Source of the DNA: Lentimicrobium sp. L6 | GTDB taxonomy: Bacteria; Bacteroidota; Bacteroidia; Bacteroidales; UBA12170 | Direction of reading: 5' to 3' | Length of the DNA stretch: 64,000 nucleotides | Assembly (NCBI RefSeq): GCF_013166655.1 | Contig: NZ_JABKCA010000020.1 | Span: 1-64,000, forward strand | In this document: positions 25,719 to 34,214 of the stretch, piece after piece | Position numbering within the stretch: position 1 is the first letter of the stretch | Layout: each line of letters starts with the position of its first letter | Made by a program: the position numbers and the translations under genes | The notes under the pieces: model-generated | Databases searched by the model: none | The model's input: only the letters and a program-made list of their open reading frames with translations | Told to the model about the DNA's origin: nothing

Positions 25719-27311
25719 ATGGACGCATCAAGCCACACATATGGGAAATTAAAAATATTATCTATAGAGGATTCTATTATGGATTTTGAGATTATTCAAG
25801 AATTATTGGAATTTGCCGAATTCGAATTTGAAATGGATAGAGTTGAGAATGAAATAGAATTTGAAAAAGCACTCTCTATTCAGAAATACGATATCATCCT
25901 CTCCGATTTCAGACTACCTGGCTATGGCGCCTACCCTGCACTTCAAAAAGCACTCGAAATATGCCCCGAGATTCCCTTTATCATTGTTTCTGGTTCTATA
26001 GGTGAAGAAACCGCTATTGACCTGATCAAAAAAGGAGCTGTCGATTATATATTAAAAGATAAACCCGAGAAACTACCCTATTCTATTATCAGAGCTCTTG
26101 AGGAAGCTAAAGAAAAAAAAGAACGCAAACAAGCCGAACTAGAACTCATAAAGGCAAAAGAAAAAGCAGAGGAATCTGACAGATTGAAATCTGCCTTTTT
26201 AGCCAATATGAGCCATGAAATCCGAACTCCTATGAATGGAATACTTGGTTTTGCTGGACTTTTAAAAGAACCCAATTTAAGTGGAGAAGAACAACAAAAC
26301 TATATTCGAATCATCGAAAAAAGTGGCGTTCGAATGCTTAACATTCTCAATGATATCATCAATATATCCAAAATAGAATCAGGTGCCATGGAGATCTTTC
26401 TACATGACATCAATATCAATACTCAATTAGATGATATTTATAACATGTTTAAGCCAGAGGTAGAAGCCAAAGGATTTACATTTAGCGTAAAAAAAGCCTT
26501 CTCAAACGAGGAGGCCATCATAAAAACTGATGGCGAGAAAGTATTTTCTATACTCACTAATCTGATCAAAAATGCTATTAAGTATAGCGAAAGAGGACAT
26601 ATAGAATTTGGATATACTGCTGATAACAGATGTATTGAATTCTATGTGAAAGATAATGGAATTGGAATCCCAAAAAATAGACAAGAAGACATATTTGAAA
26701 GATTTATTCAAGCCGATGTTCCAAATAAAAAAGCAAGACAGGGAGCAGGTTTAGGGCTTTCCATAGCTAAAGCCTATGTGGAAATGCTTGGTGGTAAAAT
26801 TTGGATAACATCTAACTCTATGGAAGATTCCTCAGAAAAAGAAACAGGAAGCACCTTCTATTTTAATGTTCCTTGTCAAAAAGAATCCATAAACCTTGAC
26901 AAAGAAGTTCCTGAAGAAATGGTTCGATTAGAAACCAAAGCACGTAAATTAAAAATACTGATTGCTGAGGATGACCTTATTTCAGAGGAATATATTTCTA
27001 TAATGCTAAAGAAATTTGGCAAAGAGATAATCAGTGCAAAAAATGGTATCGAGGCTGTGGCTGCTTGTAGACAGAATCCTGATATTGACCTCGTATTAAT
27101 GGATATCCAAATGCCTGAGTTAAATGGTTATGAAGCTACCCAACAAATTCGTGAGTTTAATAAAGACGTATATATTATCGCTCAAACAGCTTATGCCCTA
27201 AGAGGAGATAAAGAAAAGGCTATTGCCGCTGGATGTAATGATTATCTAGCAAAACCTATACTGGCTTGTGATTTAAAAGAAAAGATAAATAAGTTTATTG
27301 ATGCTGTATAA
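25719..27311 (+). CDS. Hybrid receiver - histidine kinase - receiver protein
   Basis: This 530-residue soluble protein starts with a receiver (~12-130; ILSIEDSIMD, DIILSDFRLPGYG, ILKDKPEK). A coiled coil leads to HisKA with His ~166 in FLANMSHEIRTPMNGILGF, then an ATPase domain (N-box ILTNLIKNAIKYSERG, G1 VKDNGIGIP, G2 GAGLGLSIAKAYVE). The C-terminal receiver (~405-528) has LIAEDD, LVLMDIQMPELNGYEA and YLAKPI. All catalytic residues look present. With neither a membrane segment nor a sensor, its first receiver is the likely input, and the last receiver would hand phosphate to an Hpt protein or act by binding. It is the last gene of the operon, and no DNA-binding regulator is encoded here. Confidence 0.92.
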   Translation: MDASSHTYGKLKILSIEDSIMDFEIIQELLEFAEFEFEMDRVENEIEFEKALSIQKYDIILSDFRLPGYGAYPALQKALEICPEIPFIIVSGSIGEETAIDLIKKGAVDYILKDKPEKLPYSIIRALEEAKEKKERKQAELELIKAKEKAEESDRLKSAFLANMSHEIRTPMNGILGFAGLLKEPNLSGEEQQNYIRIIEKSGVRMLNILNDIINISKIESGAMEIFLHDININTQLDDIYNMFKPEVEAKGFTFSVKKAFSNEEAIIKTDGEKVFSILTNLIKNAIKYSERGHIEFGYTADNRCIEFYVKDNGIGIPKNRQEDIFERFIQADVPNKKARQGAGLGLSIAKAYVEMLGGKIWITSNSMEDSSEKETGSTFYFNVPCQKESINLDKEVPEEMVRLETKARKLKILIAEDDLISEEYISIMLKKFGKEIISAKNGIEAVAACRQNPDIDLVLMDIQMPELNGYEATQQIREFNKDVYIIAQTAYALRGDKEKAIAAGCNDYLAKPILACDLKEKINKFIDAV

Positions 27312-27463
27312 TATAAACCTGAAAATCATATGATTTAGAAAGATTCTTTTGCTATTTTAGCCTATCTCAGGCGCTCCAATCTAATCTCAATCATACCCAA
27401 TCTTCATGTTAAATATGTACACGGCTTAAAGCAATGATATAGCTAACCCAATGATATATCATT

Positions 27464-27493
27464 AAAAAAAACCTCACAATACTAATCATGAGG
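27464..27493 (-). terminator. Intrinsic terminator of the VPS10-like gene
   Basis: On the minus strand CCTCA...TGAGG (27472-27476 with 27489-27493) forms a short stem followed by eight T. It lies 22 bases past the stop codon of the gene ending at 27515. Confidence 0.7.
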
Positions 27494-27514
27494 CTTATCT
27501 TTTATCAAAATGCC

Positions 27515-30500
27515 TTAATCAATGATTTCTAGAGCACCTAAACCCTTCAACCTCAACTCTATGGCATTTATTTTTTGCTGACTTCGTTCTAGGCTTATCA
27601 TTAGATCTTCCATTTCCTCTTTGGCTATTTCTAAATTCTCTCTGGCCAATGTGGTTGGACCATAAGAAGAATTACTAACGCAAGCATATGCCGTTCCTAT
27701 TCTTTTTGAAATGGTTGGCCTATAGTCTATCTCTAATTCTCTGATAACCTTTGGATTATTAAGCTTATTATCGAGCGCATGTAATTCTTTTATCAAATTA
27801 TAAATATCTTTCGACAAAGATTTGGAAGTTTGATTTGACTTTTTATAAGCCATTTGTATTTTTTTAGATTTTTCTAAAGTCTTTTTCATTTTAATTTGAA
27901 TACTCTGATGCTCTGCAGAAACCTCATCCAATTCCTTCCAAAAAGAGGCCATCTCTTCTAAAGAAGCTGAAGCCAAACTTCCTTCAAATAGTTTCGTAAC
28001 ATTAAACTGGATAGTGTCAGTCATCCTTATATATTCTCCTTCTTTCTCCTTTACTAAAACAGCAAAATATTCTCCAGGGGCTACCATTTGACCCGTTGAG
28101 TTCTCTGTTCTTTTATCAGGTACATCAATGGGTTTTATAGATTCCTTAGTATAATTCCAGCTTATTCTATGAATACCCTTTTTATTTTTAGCTGCCAATT
28201 TCCTCAGAATCATACCATCAGCATCTAGAATTTGTATCCAAAACCTAGTTTCTATTTCTCTCAACTCCTCCTCTATCTCGTTCCACTCAGGAAACACCAA
28301 GTCTTGCTTATTCTTTTTCAATTCCTTTTCTTCTTTTTGTCTGCTGGCTTTTTTCGTTAAAGACTCCTCTTTTAATAAATAAGTAAAGGTGACACCAAAT
28401 TCAGGATTATCTGCTACATAAAAGGAAGCCCCTTGAGAACCCTTTTTGGACCCACCAATCGGTCGGCTTTGAAAATACCAAAGCCCCTCTCTAGAATCGA
28501 ATAAATAGGCTTGCTTTTCAAGCATTTCTTCGCTGAGGTTTCTCATAAAACTATAATCATCTAAAACGAAAAAACCACGACCAAAAGAAGCTGCAACCAA
28601 ATCGTTTTCTCTCTTTTGAATGGCTATATCTCTAAAGGAAATGGTAGGCAATCCACCTTTGAACTTCACCCATTCTTGTCCCCCATTAATACTAAAATAC
28701 AGACCAAATTCGGTCCCAGCAAATAACAATTCAGGCTTAAGGTGGTCTTGTACCACTCTCCAAACTAAATCTACGGAGTCCAAACCATTGATAATAGGAT
28801 TCCATGACTTTCCTAAATCTTGGGATTTATATAGGTAGGGGTTAAAATCGCCATATTTATGATTATCTAAAGCCACATATAAAGTATTCTCTTGATGCAA
28901 ATCAAATTTAATATCGTTTACAAACGCTGTACTTGGACAATTAGGTAAACGATTCACTTCAATTAATTGCCAGTTCTCACCTCCGTCTTTTGTCAACTGA
29001 ATGCGACCATCATCAGTTCCAACACAAATTAAACCTACTTTTAAAGGTGATTCAGAAATGGATGTAATGGTATTATAATTACTCATAGCCCATAAATCCC
29101 AGCCGGCATCCCAGCCCCAAGTTTGATCCATTATAGGCAGTTTAAATCTATTTTCATTTTTGGTGAGGTCGCCGGAAATTCTTTTCCAGCTATCTCCTCT
29201 ATCCTCCGATTTATATAAATACTGAGAAGCAAAATATATGTGCGATGCATGATGAGGGCTTACCAAAATAGGTGCATCCCAGTTATATCGCTCTGCCATT
29301 TCACCTTTACCAGGCTGGGGCTGTATAAAAACACGCTCCCCTGTTTTTCTATCTAATCGGAATAAATAACCTTGTTGTGATTCGGCATAAGCAATATTGG
29401 GATTTCCAGGTTCTGTGGCCGGTTGATGTCCATCACCTCCCAAAACGATTTGCCAATCTGCATTGGTAATTCCATGGGCATTTACGGTTCTACTAGGCCC
29501 CACCTGAGTAGAATTATCTTGTGTTCCACCATAAATATTATAAAAGGGTTCTGTATCATCCAAAGCCAATTTATAGAATTGTGTGACAGGAAGATTATCA
29601 ATATAACGCCAGTTGAGGGTCTTATCAAAGGTTTCATAAATACCTCCATCACAACCTACTAACATATAATTAGGATCTCCTTTTCTAAACACAATGGCAT
29701 GGTTGTCAGAATGTTTGAATTCTTCCTTAACTCTCGTAAATGTTTTTCCTCCATCATTAGAAACTTGCATTCGCACATCTACCAATACAATTCTATCCAA
29801 TTGATTGGGATCAGCATATAATTCCTGATAATAGTGTGGGCCTGTGGCCCCAGATACCGTTTCCGACATTTTCACCCAAGTCTCTCCCCTATTCTCTGAA
29901 CGATATACCGCTCCTGTTCTTCTTTCAAACTCAATGGCTGCATAGAGTATATCTGGATTGATTGGTGAGATGGCCAAACCTATTTTACCTTTGTCTTTTT
30001 CGGGAATCCCATTTTCCAGTTTCCTCCAATTTTCTCCTCCATCAGTGGATTTATAAAGCGCAGTTCCTGGACCTCCAGCCATGTAGGCAGCTACATTTCT
30101 ATGCCTTTGCCAACTAGCAGCATATAGTATATCAGGATTCCGAGGGTCTATTTGCAAATCAGTCACGCCAGTCCACTCATCTATGATTAAACTCTCTTTC
30201 CAAGTCTTCCCACCATCCAAAGATTTGTATAAGCCTCTTTCTCCTCCTTTGCTCCATAATGGTCCCTGACTGGCCACCCAAATAATATCGGAATTCGATG
30301 GATGAACAATGATTTTAGAAATATGCTCAGATTTTTTCAATCCCATATTTTTCCAGGATTTTCCGGCGTCTTCACTGAGATAAGCTCCATCTCCGATACT
30401 TACATGTCGGCCACCCACATTTTCTCCGGTTCCTAACCAAATTCTATTTTCATTAGAAGGGTCTATGGTAATACAACCCGTAGAATAGACTGCATATTTA

Positions 30501-30781
30501 TCAAAAATCGGGTTCCAAGTTGTACCTGCATTGGAAGTCTTCCATACCCCTCCTGAGCCCACAGCCACATACCATTCTACTGGATTATTTGGGTTTACAG
30601 CAATATCTGCAATGCGTCCAGACATAAATGCAGGACCCAAGTTTCTAAATTTAATCCCTGATAGCAATTGGGAATTGATAGGGTTCTTTTTTTCTTCTTT
30701 ACTTTTCTTTTGAGCTTGTACAGATAGACCTAAGATTAGCGCTATCAAAAGGATAACTACTTTATTGAGAAGTGATTTCAT
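27515..30781 (-). CDS. Secreted VPS10/sortilin-like BNR beta-propeller protein
   Basis: This 1088-residue protein has a signal peptide (cleavage near LSVQAQ). Residues ~45-790 are a large beta-propeller of sortilin/VPS10 and BNR type with many Asp-box repeats of the form S-x-D-x-G-x-x-W. Examples are TSNAGTTWNPIF, LSEDAGKSWKNMG, KSLDGGKTWKES, KSTDGGENWRKLE, RSENRGETWVKM and KSQDLGKSWNPI. The remaining ~300 residues include a beta-sandwich with RKLAAKNKKGIHRISWNY and a helical C-terminus. The architecture is common in Bacteroidota but its substrate is not established; related folds occur in sialidases, photosystem assembly factor HCF136 and xyloglucanases. There are no sialidase catalytic Arg or RIP motifs that I can see. 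It is monocistronic with its own terminator, exported, and probably periplasmic or surface-located. Confidence 0.85.
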   Translation of the reverse strand: MKSLLNKVVILLIALILGLSVQAQKKSKEEKKNPINSQLLSGIKFRNLGPAFMSGRIADIAVNPNNPVEWYVAVGSGGVWKTSNAGTTWNPIFDKYAVYSTGCITIDPSNENRIWLGTGENVGGRHVSIGDGAYLSEDAGKSWKNMGLKKSEHISKIIVHPSNSDIIWVASQGPLWSKGGERGLYKSLDGGKTWKESLIIDEWTGVTDLQIDPRNPDILYAASWQRHRNVAAYMAGGPGTALYKSTDGGENWRKLENGIPEKDKGKIGLAISPINPDILYAAIEFERRTGAVYRSENRGETWVKMSETVSGATGPHYYQELYADPNQLDRIVLVDVRMQVSNDGGKTFTRVKEEFKHSDNHAIVFRKGDPNYMLVGCDGGIYETFDKTLNWRYIDNLPVTQFYKLALDDTEPFYNIYGGTQDNSTQVGPSRTVNAHGITNADWQIVLGGDGHQPATEPGNPNIAYAESQQGYLFRLDRKTGERVFIQPQPGKGEMAERYNWDAPILVSPHHASHIYFASQYLYKSEDRGDSWKRISGDLTKNENRFKLPIMDQTWGWDAGWDLWAMSNYNTITSISESPLKVGLICVGTDDGRIQLTKDGGENWQLIEVNRLPNCPSTAFVNDIKFDLHQENTLYVALDNHKYGDFNPYLYKSQDLGKSWNPIINGLDSVDLVWRVVQDHLKPELLFAGTEFGLYFSINGGQEWVKFKGGLPTISFRDIAIQKRENDLVAASFGRGFFVLDDYSFMRNLSEEMLEKQAYLFDSREGLWYFQSRPIGGSKKGSQGASFYVADNPEFGVTFTYLLKEESLTKKASRQKEEKELKKNKQDLVFPEWNEIEEELREIETRFWIQILDADGMILRKLAAKNKKGIHRISWNYTKESIKPIDVPDKRTENSTGQMVAPGEYFAVLVKEKEGEYIRMTDTIQFNVTKLFEGSLASASLEEMASFWKELDEVSAEHQSIQIKMKKTLEKSKKIQMAYKKSNQTSKSLSKDIYNLIKELHALDNKLNNPKVIRELEIDYRPTISKRIGTAYACVSNSSYGPTTLARENLEIAKEEMEDLMISLERSQQKINAIELRLKGLGALEIID

Positions 30782-31185
30782 TGATTAGTTTTTTTTGGAT
30801 TCCCGAAGGTACAAAATAAAATACAACAGGTTCAATTTAGCGATTTCTTAACGAAAAATATTGACAAATTCATTGGATTTAAACTAGAATAACTTGGGGC
30901 TAATATCAGAAACATTCCATTTATTTAATTGAAGTATTTAGATAAGTACTTATTCAAAACTAGAAGACAAACACCTAATACAATGATATTCAGTCTTTTT
31001 TTCGTTTGCCCCAACCCCAAGGGGAGCGAAAAAAGCATACTCCAAAACAATTAGTTCTACAGTTTAGTAAAAAACAAACTTATAGCCTACTTGAAATAGA
31101 CACCATTAAAATAAGTAAGTAATTGAACACCTCAATTATTTAATAATATCTGTAGAGAATTTGAAAACTTTCTAAGGCTAAGAAA
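30782..31185. other. Intergenic region with GC-rich hairpin
   Basis: No gene is seen in these ~400 bases. A symmetric hairpin lies at 30996-31034: T-rich arm with CG, then CCCC, a loop, GGGG, and CG followed by an A-run. It could terminate transcription in either direction; the gene ending at 31186 on the minus strand would run into it after ~150 bases. The rest is AT-rich with no other visible structure. Confidence 0.4.
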
Positions 31186-33237
31186 TTAGAACCGTTTTTT
31201 TATCAATCCTTCACTTTCCAGTTTTGTACTTAACACTTCGTGTCTTTCCCAAAACCGCTTCTCCAAACCCTCCAAAATTTCAATAAATTCAGGACTTGAA
31301 GAAATACTTTCCAGATGTCTTTCATTGATTAAGAACAAAGTCCAAAGGTGATAATTATCGGAATTTGAAAACAACCTCAAATTGTCCATGGCTTTTTCTG
31401 TATCATTTATATAGGCATAATAGCCGCACATTAATAATGGTTGGTATATGGATTGATCGTTCTCGGAATAAACACGATATTCTTCCAGCAAATCATGTTC
31501 CTCTTGCTCATAGCCCAACTCCTTACAGGTCCATGCGATTTTAATATTTTCATGTACAAATAAATAAATATCGTACTTCTCTTTAGCTACAATTAATTTA
31601 TTATAAAAATGATAAGCCATCTTATAATTACCCAATATATAATAGCTTTTTGCCACTTCTTGTATTACATCTAAACGTGTGGTATCCATATTATATACTT
31701 CAAGTAGTTTATCATTCGTTATCTCCATATTCCTATGCTCTGCATACTCAATATAAACTTTCAAATAATGTGAATAGATATTCTGAGGATAGTAGGCCAA
31801 AGACTGATTGGAATATTTTAAAGCCTCTTCTATAAATCCTGCTTGTATAAAAGCATTACTCAGGTGTAAATAAAGGTATGAGCTAGCAGACGAGTCATTA
31901 GAGCTCTTATCCACTTGTAATCCCTTTAGGGCGAACTCTAAATATTTCTCTGTATTGGGTATGTAATTGGTATAAAAGTCGGATAAGAAATTGAGTACAA
32001 AAGCCGAGTTGGGATGATATTCCAAAGCCTTTTCAAAATAAGAAACCGCGATTTCATATTCTTTCTTCGTCATATAAGAAAATGCCTTGGCTACCAATGA
32101 TTGTGGTGATTGAGGGTCAAGCAAATACGCTTTTTCAGCATAAAACTCGGTCTTTTCTATATATTGTTTTTGAACCTGAAAGATATCTAGATAATAATAG
32201 GCCATAGCAGTGGCAGCATAGGCTCTTGCAAAATCTTTATCTTGTTCAATGGCAAGTGAAAAGAAAACAATAGCGGAATCTAAACTAGTTCCAGTAGGAT
32301 TATATAATAATTCAAGTCCTTGTAGGAAGAAATCGTAGGCTACAATATTATCAGTAGGTATTTCTTCAATCCTTTCCATCTCAGCAGGTGTAATTTTCAC
32401 TTCTACTTGCTGCACAATTTTCGAGGCTACTTCCTTTTGAATTTCAAAAATATCATTCAGTTTCCTATCATATTGCTCCGCCCATATGTGCTTATCTCTC
32501 TGTGCTTCTATCAATTGAATATTCAATAAAATCTGATCTCCAACTTTTTGACCACTTCCTTCCACAAAATAGCTCACCCCAAGTTCTTCAGCTATTTCAG
32601 CTATGGTTTTATTTGAGTTTCTGTATTTCTCGACTGATGTGCGTGAAATCACCCTTAGGTCTTTCACCTTTTGCAAATTATTGAGAATGGCATCCATTAA
32701 ACCATTGACTATATATACATTACTAGAGTCTTTACTGTCATTTTTAAAAGGCAATACAGCTATGGACTTGTCAATGGGCTTACCCTCTTCACTAAAAATC
32801 GTTCCCACCCAAATGGAAAGGCCAATGATGATAACCGAAAGAGGAATTAACCAAACATATGGTTTTCTATTAACATGAACCTTCTCTATTTCAATCTGCT
32901 CTCCTGCAGTCTTTTCTTTCTTCAGATATTCTCCTGGCGAAAGTTCATATTCCTCCTTAAAACATTTAATATAATATGAAATACTGTTAAACCCTACCTT
33001 AAAACTTATCTCAGATATGCTCAAATCAGTCTCATCAAGAAGAGTTTTAGATTCCTCTAAACGCACTTTCTTAATAAATTGGCTGGCAGATAAACCTGTA
33101 TCCTTTTGCATTTTCCTGAGCAAAGTAGAACGACTCATACCAGATTCTTCTGCTAGTTCTGCCACTCCAAATTTCTCATTGGAAATATGCTTGAGAATAA
33201 TCTGTTTCAATTTATCTATCAATTCCTGATTTGGCAT
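31186..33237 (-). CDS. Membrane-anchored AraC-type regulator with TolB/FlgO-like domain and TPRs
   Basis: This 683-residue protein has an AraC-type double helix-turn-helix at the N-terminus (~1-107: GVAELAEESGMSRSTLLRKM, then ISEISFKVGFNSISYYIKCF). One transmembrane helix follows (~127-147). A domain (~155-285) beginning KSIAVLPFKNDS and including VYIVNGLMDAILNNL, VISRTSVEKYRNS and YFVEGSGQKVGDQILLNIQL is of the kind found in CadC-like and adenylate-cyclase-like regulators. The C-terminal ~390 residues are TPR repeats. The topology is ToxR/CadC-like: DNA-binding part in the cytoplasm, TPRs in the periplasm. It diverges from an ankyrin lipoprotein gene, with a perfect 40-bp palindrome between them that is a likely target. 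The signal is unknown. Confidence 0.88.
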   Translation of the reverse strand: MPNQELIDKLKQIILKHISNEKFGVAELAEESGMSRSTLLRKMQKDTGLSASQFIKKVRLEESKTLLDETDLSISEISFKVGFNSISYYIKCFKEEYELSPGEYLKKEKTAGEQIEIEKVHVNRKPYVWLIPLSVIIIGLSIWVGTIFSEEGKPIDKSIAVLPFKNDSKDSSNVYIVNGLMDAILNNLQKVKDLRVISRTSVEKYRNSNKTIAEIAEELGVSYFVEGSGQKVGDQILLNIQLIEAQRDKHIWAEQYDRKLNDIFEIQKEVASKIVQQVEVKITPAEMERIEEIPTDNIVAYDFFLQGLELLYNPTGTSLDSAIVFFSLAIEQDKDFARAYAATAMAYYYLDIFQVQKQYIEKTEFYAEKAYLLDPQSPQSLVAKAFSYMTKKEYEIAVSYFEKALEYHPNSAFVLNFLSDFYTNYIPNTEKYLEFALKGLQVDKSSNDSSASSYLYLHLSNAFIQAGFIEEALKYSNQSLAYYPQNIYSHYLKVYIEYAEHRNMEITNDKLLEVYNMDTTRLDVIQEVAKSYYILGNYKMAYHFYNKLIVAKEKYDIYLFVHENIKIAWTCKELGYEQEEHDLLEEYRVYSENDQSIYQPLLMCGYYAYINDTEKAMDNLRLFSNSDNYHLWTLFLINERHLESISSSPEFIEILEGLEKRFWERHEVLSTKLESEGLIKKRF

Positions 33238-33259
33238 TTGTTGTCATTTTTAAGCTCAT

Positions 33260-33267
33260 CAAAGGTA
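33260..33267 (-). promoter_or_regulatory. -7 promoter element of the AraC-TPR gene
   Basis: TACCTTTG on the minus strand, leader ~22 nt to the ATG at 33237. The 40-bp palindrome lies ~70 bases further upstream, a normal distance for an activator site. Confidence 0.55.
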
Positions 33268-33335
33268 GTATTATCCTTGAATTAATAAATGGAAGAAAAT
33301 TGAAAATATTTAATCACAATTTCAGACTTTAATTA

Positions 33336-33375
33336 AAAAATGATGCATCATTTGTACAAATGATGCATCATTTTT
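33336..33375. promoter_or_regulatory. Perfect 40-bp palindrome with two TGATGCATCA sites
   Basis: The sequence is symmetric about 33355/33356 with no mismatch over 40 bases. Each half contains the 10-mer TGATGCATCA (33341-33350 and 33361-33370), itself a palindrome, and the two copies are 20 bases apart centre to centre (about two helical turns). It lies between divergently transcribed genes at 33237 (minus) and 33473 (plus), so a terminator role is unlikely. A binding site for two dimers of a regulator is the best reading. Confidence 0.65.
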
Positions 33376-33472
33376 ATTAATGAATGAAAGTTTAAACTTT
33401 ATGAAACACTGTTATTTAATCACTTAGAATTATTCGACAGATATTTGCTCAAAATTAAAAAACAATAAAACG

Positions 33473-34060
33473 ATGACAACAAAAATCAACATTTTAAGAA
33501 AAACAGCTTTTATTATTTCACTTTCTCTTATTATTATAGGAGGGTATTCATGTGAAGGATGTCATACTCCTGAAGAACAAAAAACAAAAACGGAGAAGGT
33601 AGAAAAACCAAGCATGGATATTTTTGCAGCGGTGTTTATGAGCAATAAAAAAGCTGTAGAACAACATATAAAAATAGGTTCCGAGTTAAATGGAAGAGAC
33701 GCTTATGGTTCAACTCCTTTAAATATTGCTTGTACTTTTGGCAAAACAGATATCGCTATCATGCTGATGGATGCCAATGCTGACATTAATGCAACTAATG
33801 CCGATGGCTCTTCTCCATTACACACCGCTGCTTTTTATTGTAGAACAGAAATTGTAAAAGAATTATTGACTCGTGGAGCAGATAAAACACTTATCAATCA
33901 ATATGGTTCTACTGCTTTACAATCTGTTTCTGGACCATTTAGCGATGTTCAACCTATTTACGAGCAAATTGCAAAAGATTTAGGAGCATTAGGTTTAAGA
34001 TTAGATTTAGAGAGACTAGAGAATACAAGACCTGAGGTTGCTGTTCTATTATCAAAATAA
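33473..34060 (+). CDS. Ankyrin-repeat lipoprotein
   Basis: This 195-residue protein has a hydrophobic N-terminus ending in IIIGGYSCEGCHTPEE. Cys ~27 (or 30) suits a lipoprotein signal, although the lipobox is loose. A short charged linker is followed by about three ankyrin repeats (~55-150: NGRDAYGSTPLNIACTFGKT, NATNADGSSPLHTAAFYCRT and INQYGSTALQSVSG). The repeats have the standard D-x-x-G-x-T/S-P-L-H pattern. Ankyrin repeats mediate protein binding, and no enzyme domain is present. It is transcribed away from the AraC-TPR regulator across the shared palindrome region, which suggests co-regulation. A GATATTTG sequence ~30 bases upstream is a one-mismatch version of the promoter element. Confidence 0.85.
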   Translation: MTTKINILRKTAFIISLSLIIIGGYSCEGCHTPEEQKTKTEKVEKPSMDIFAAVFMSNKKAVEQHIKIGSELNGRDAYGSTPLNIACTFGKTDIAIMLMDANADINATNADGSSPLHTAAFYCRTEIVKELLTRGADKTLINQYGSTALQSVSGPFSDVQPIYEQIAKDLGALGLRLDLERLENTRPEVAVLLSK

Positions 34061-34214
34061 AAGAATTGGTATTTAAAACTGACCTCTGACACAAAATGAT
34101 TTCCCTTTTTTGACTAAGCTACTAAATCAATCAACCATAAGCAGTTAAACAGGTTTTAATAAAGGGGAATCATTAACCAAAAACAACAAATAGCTAAAAT
34201 CACTTTAAATAATA

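Noticed and set aside
33336-33375. The 40-bp palindrome as a bidirectional terminator
   Set aside because: The flanking genes are divergent, so no transcript would end there unless an unseen one exists.
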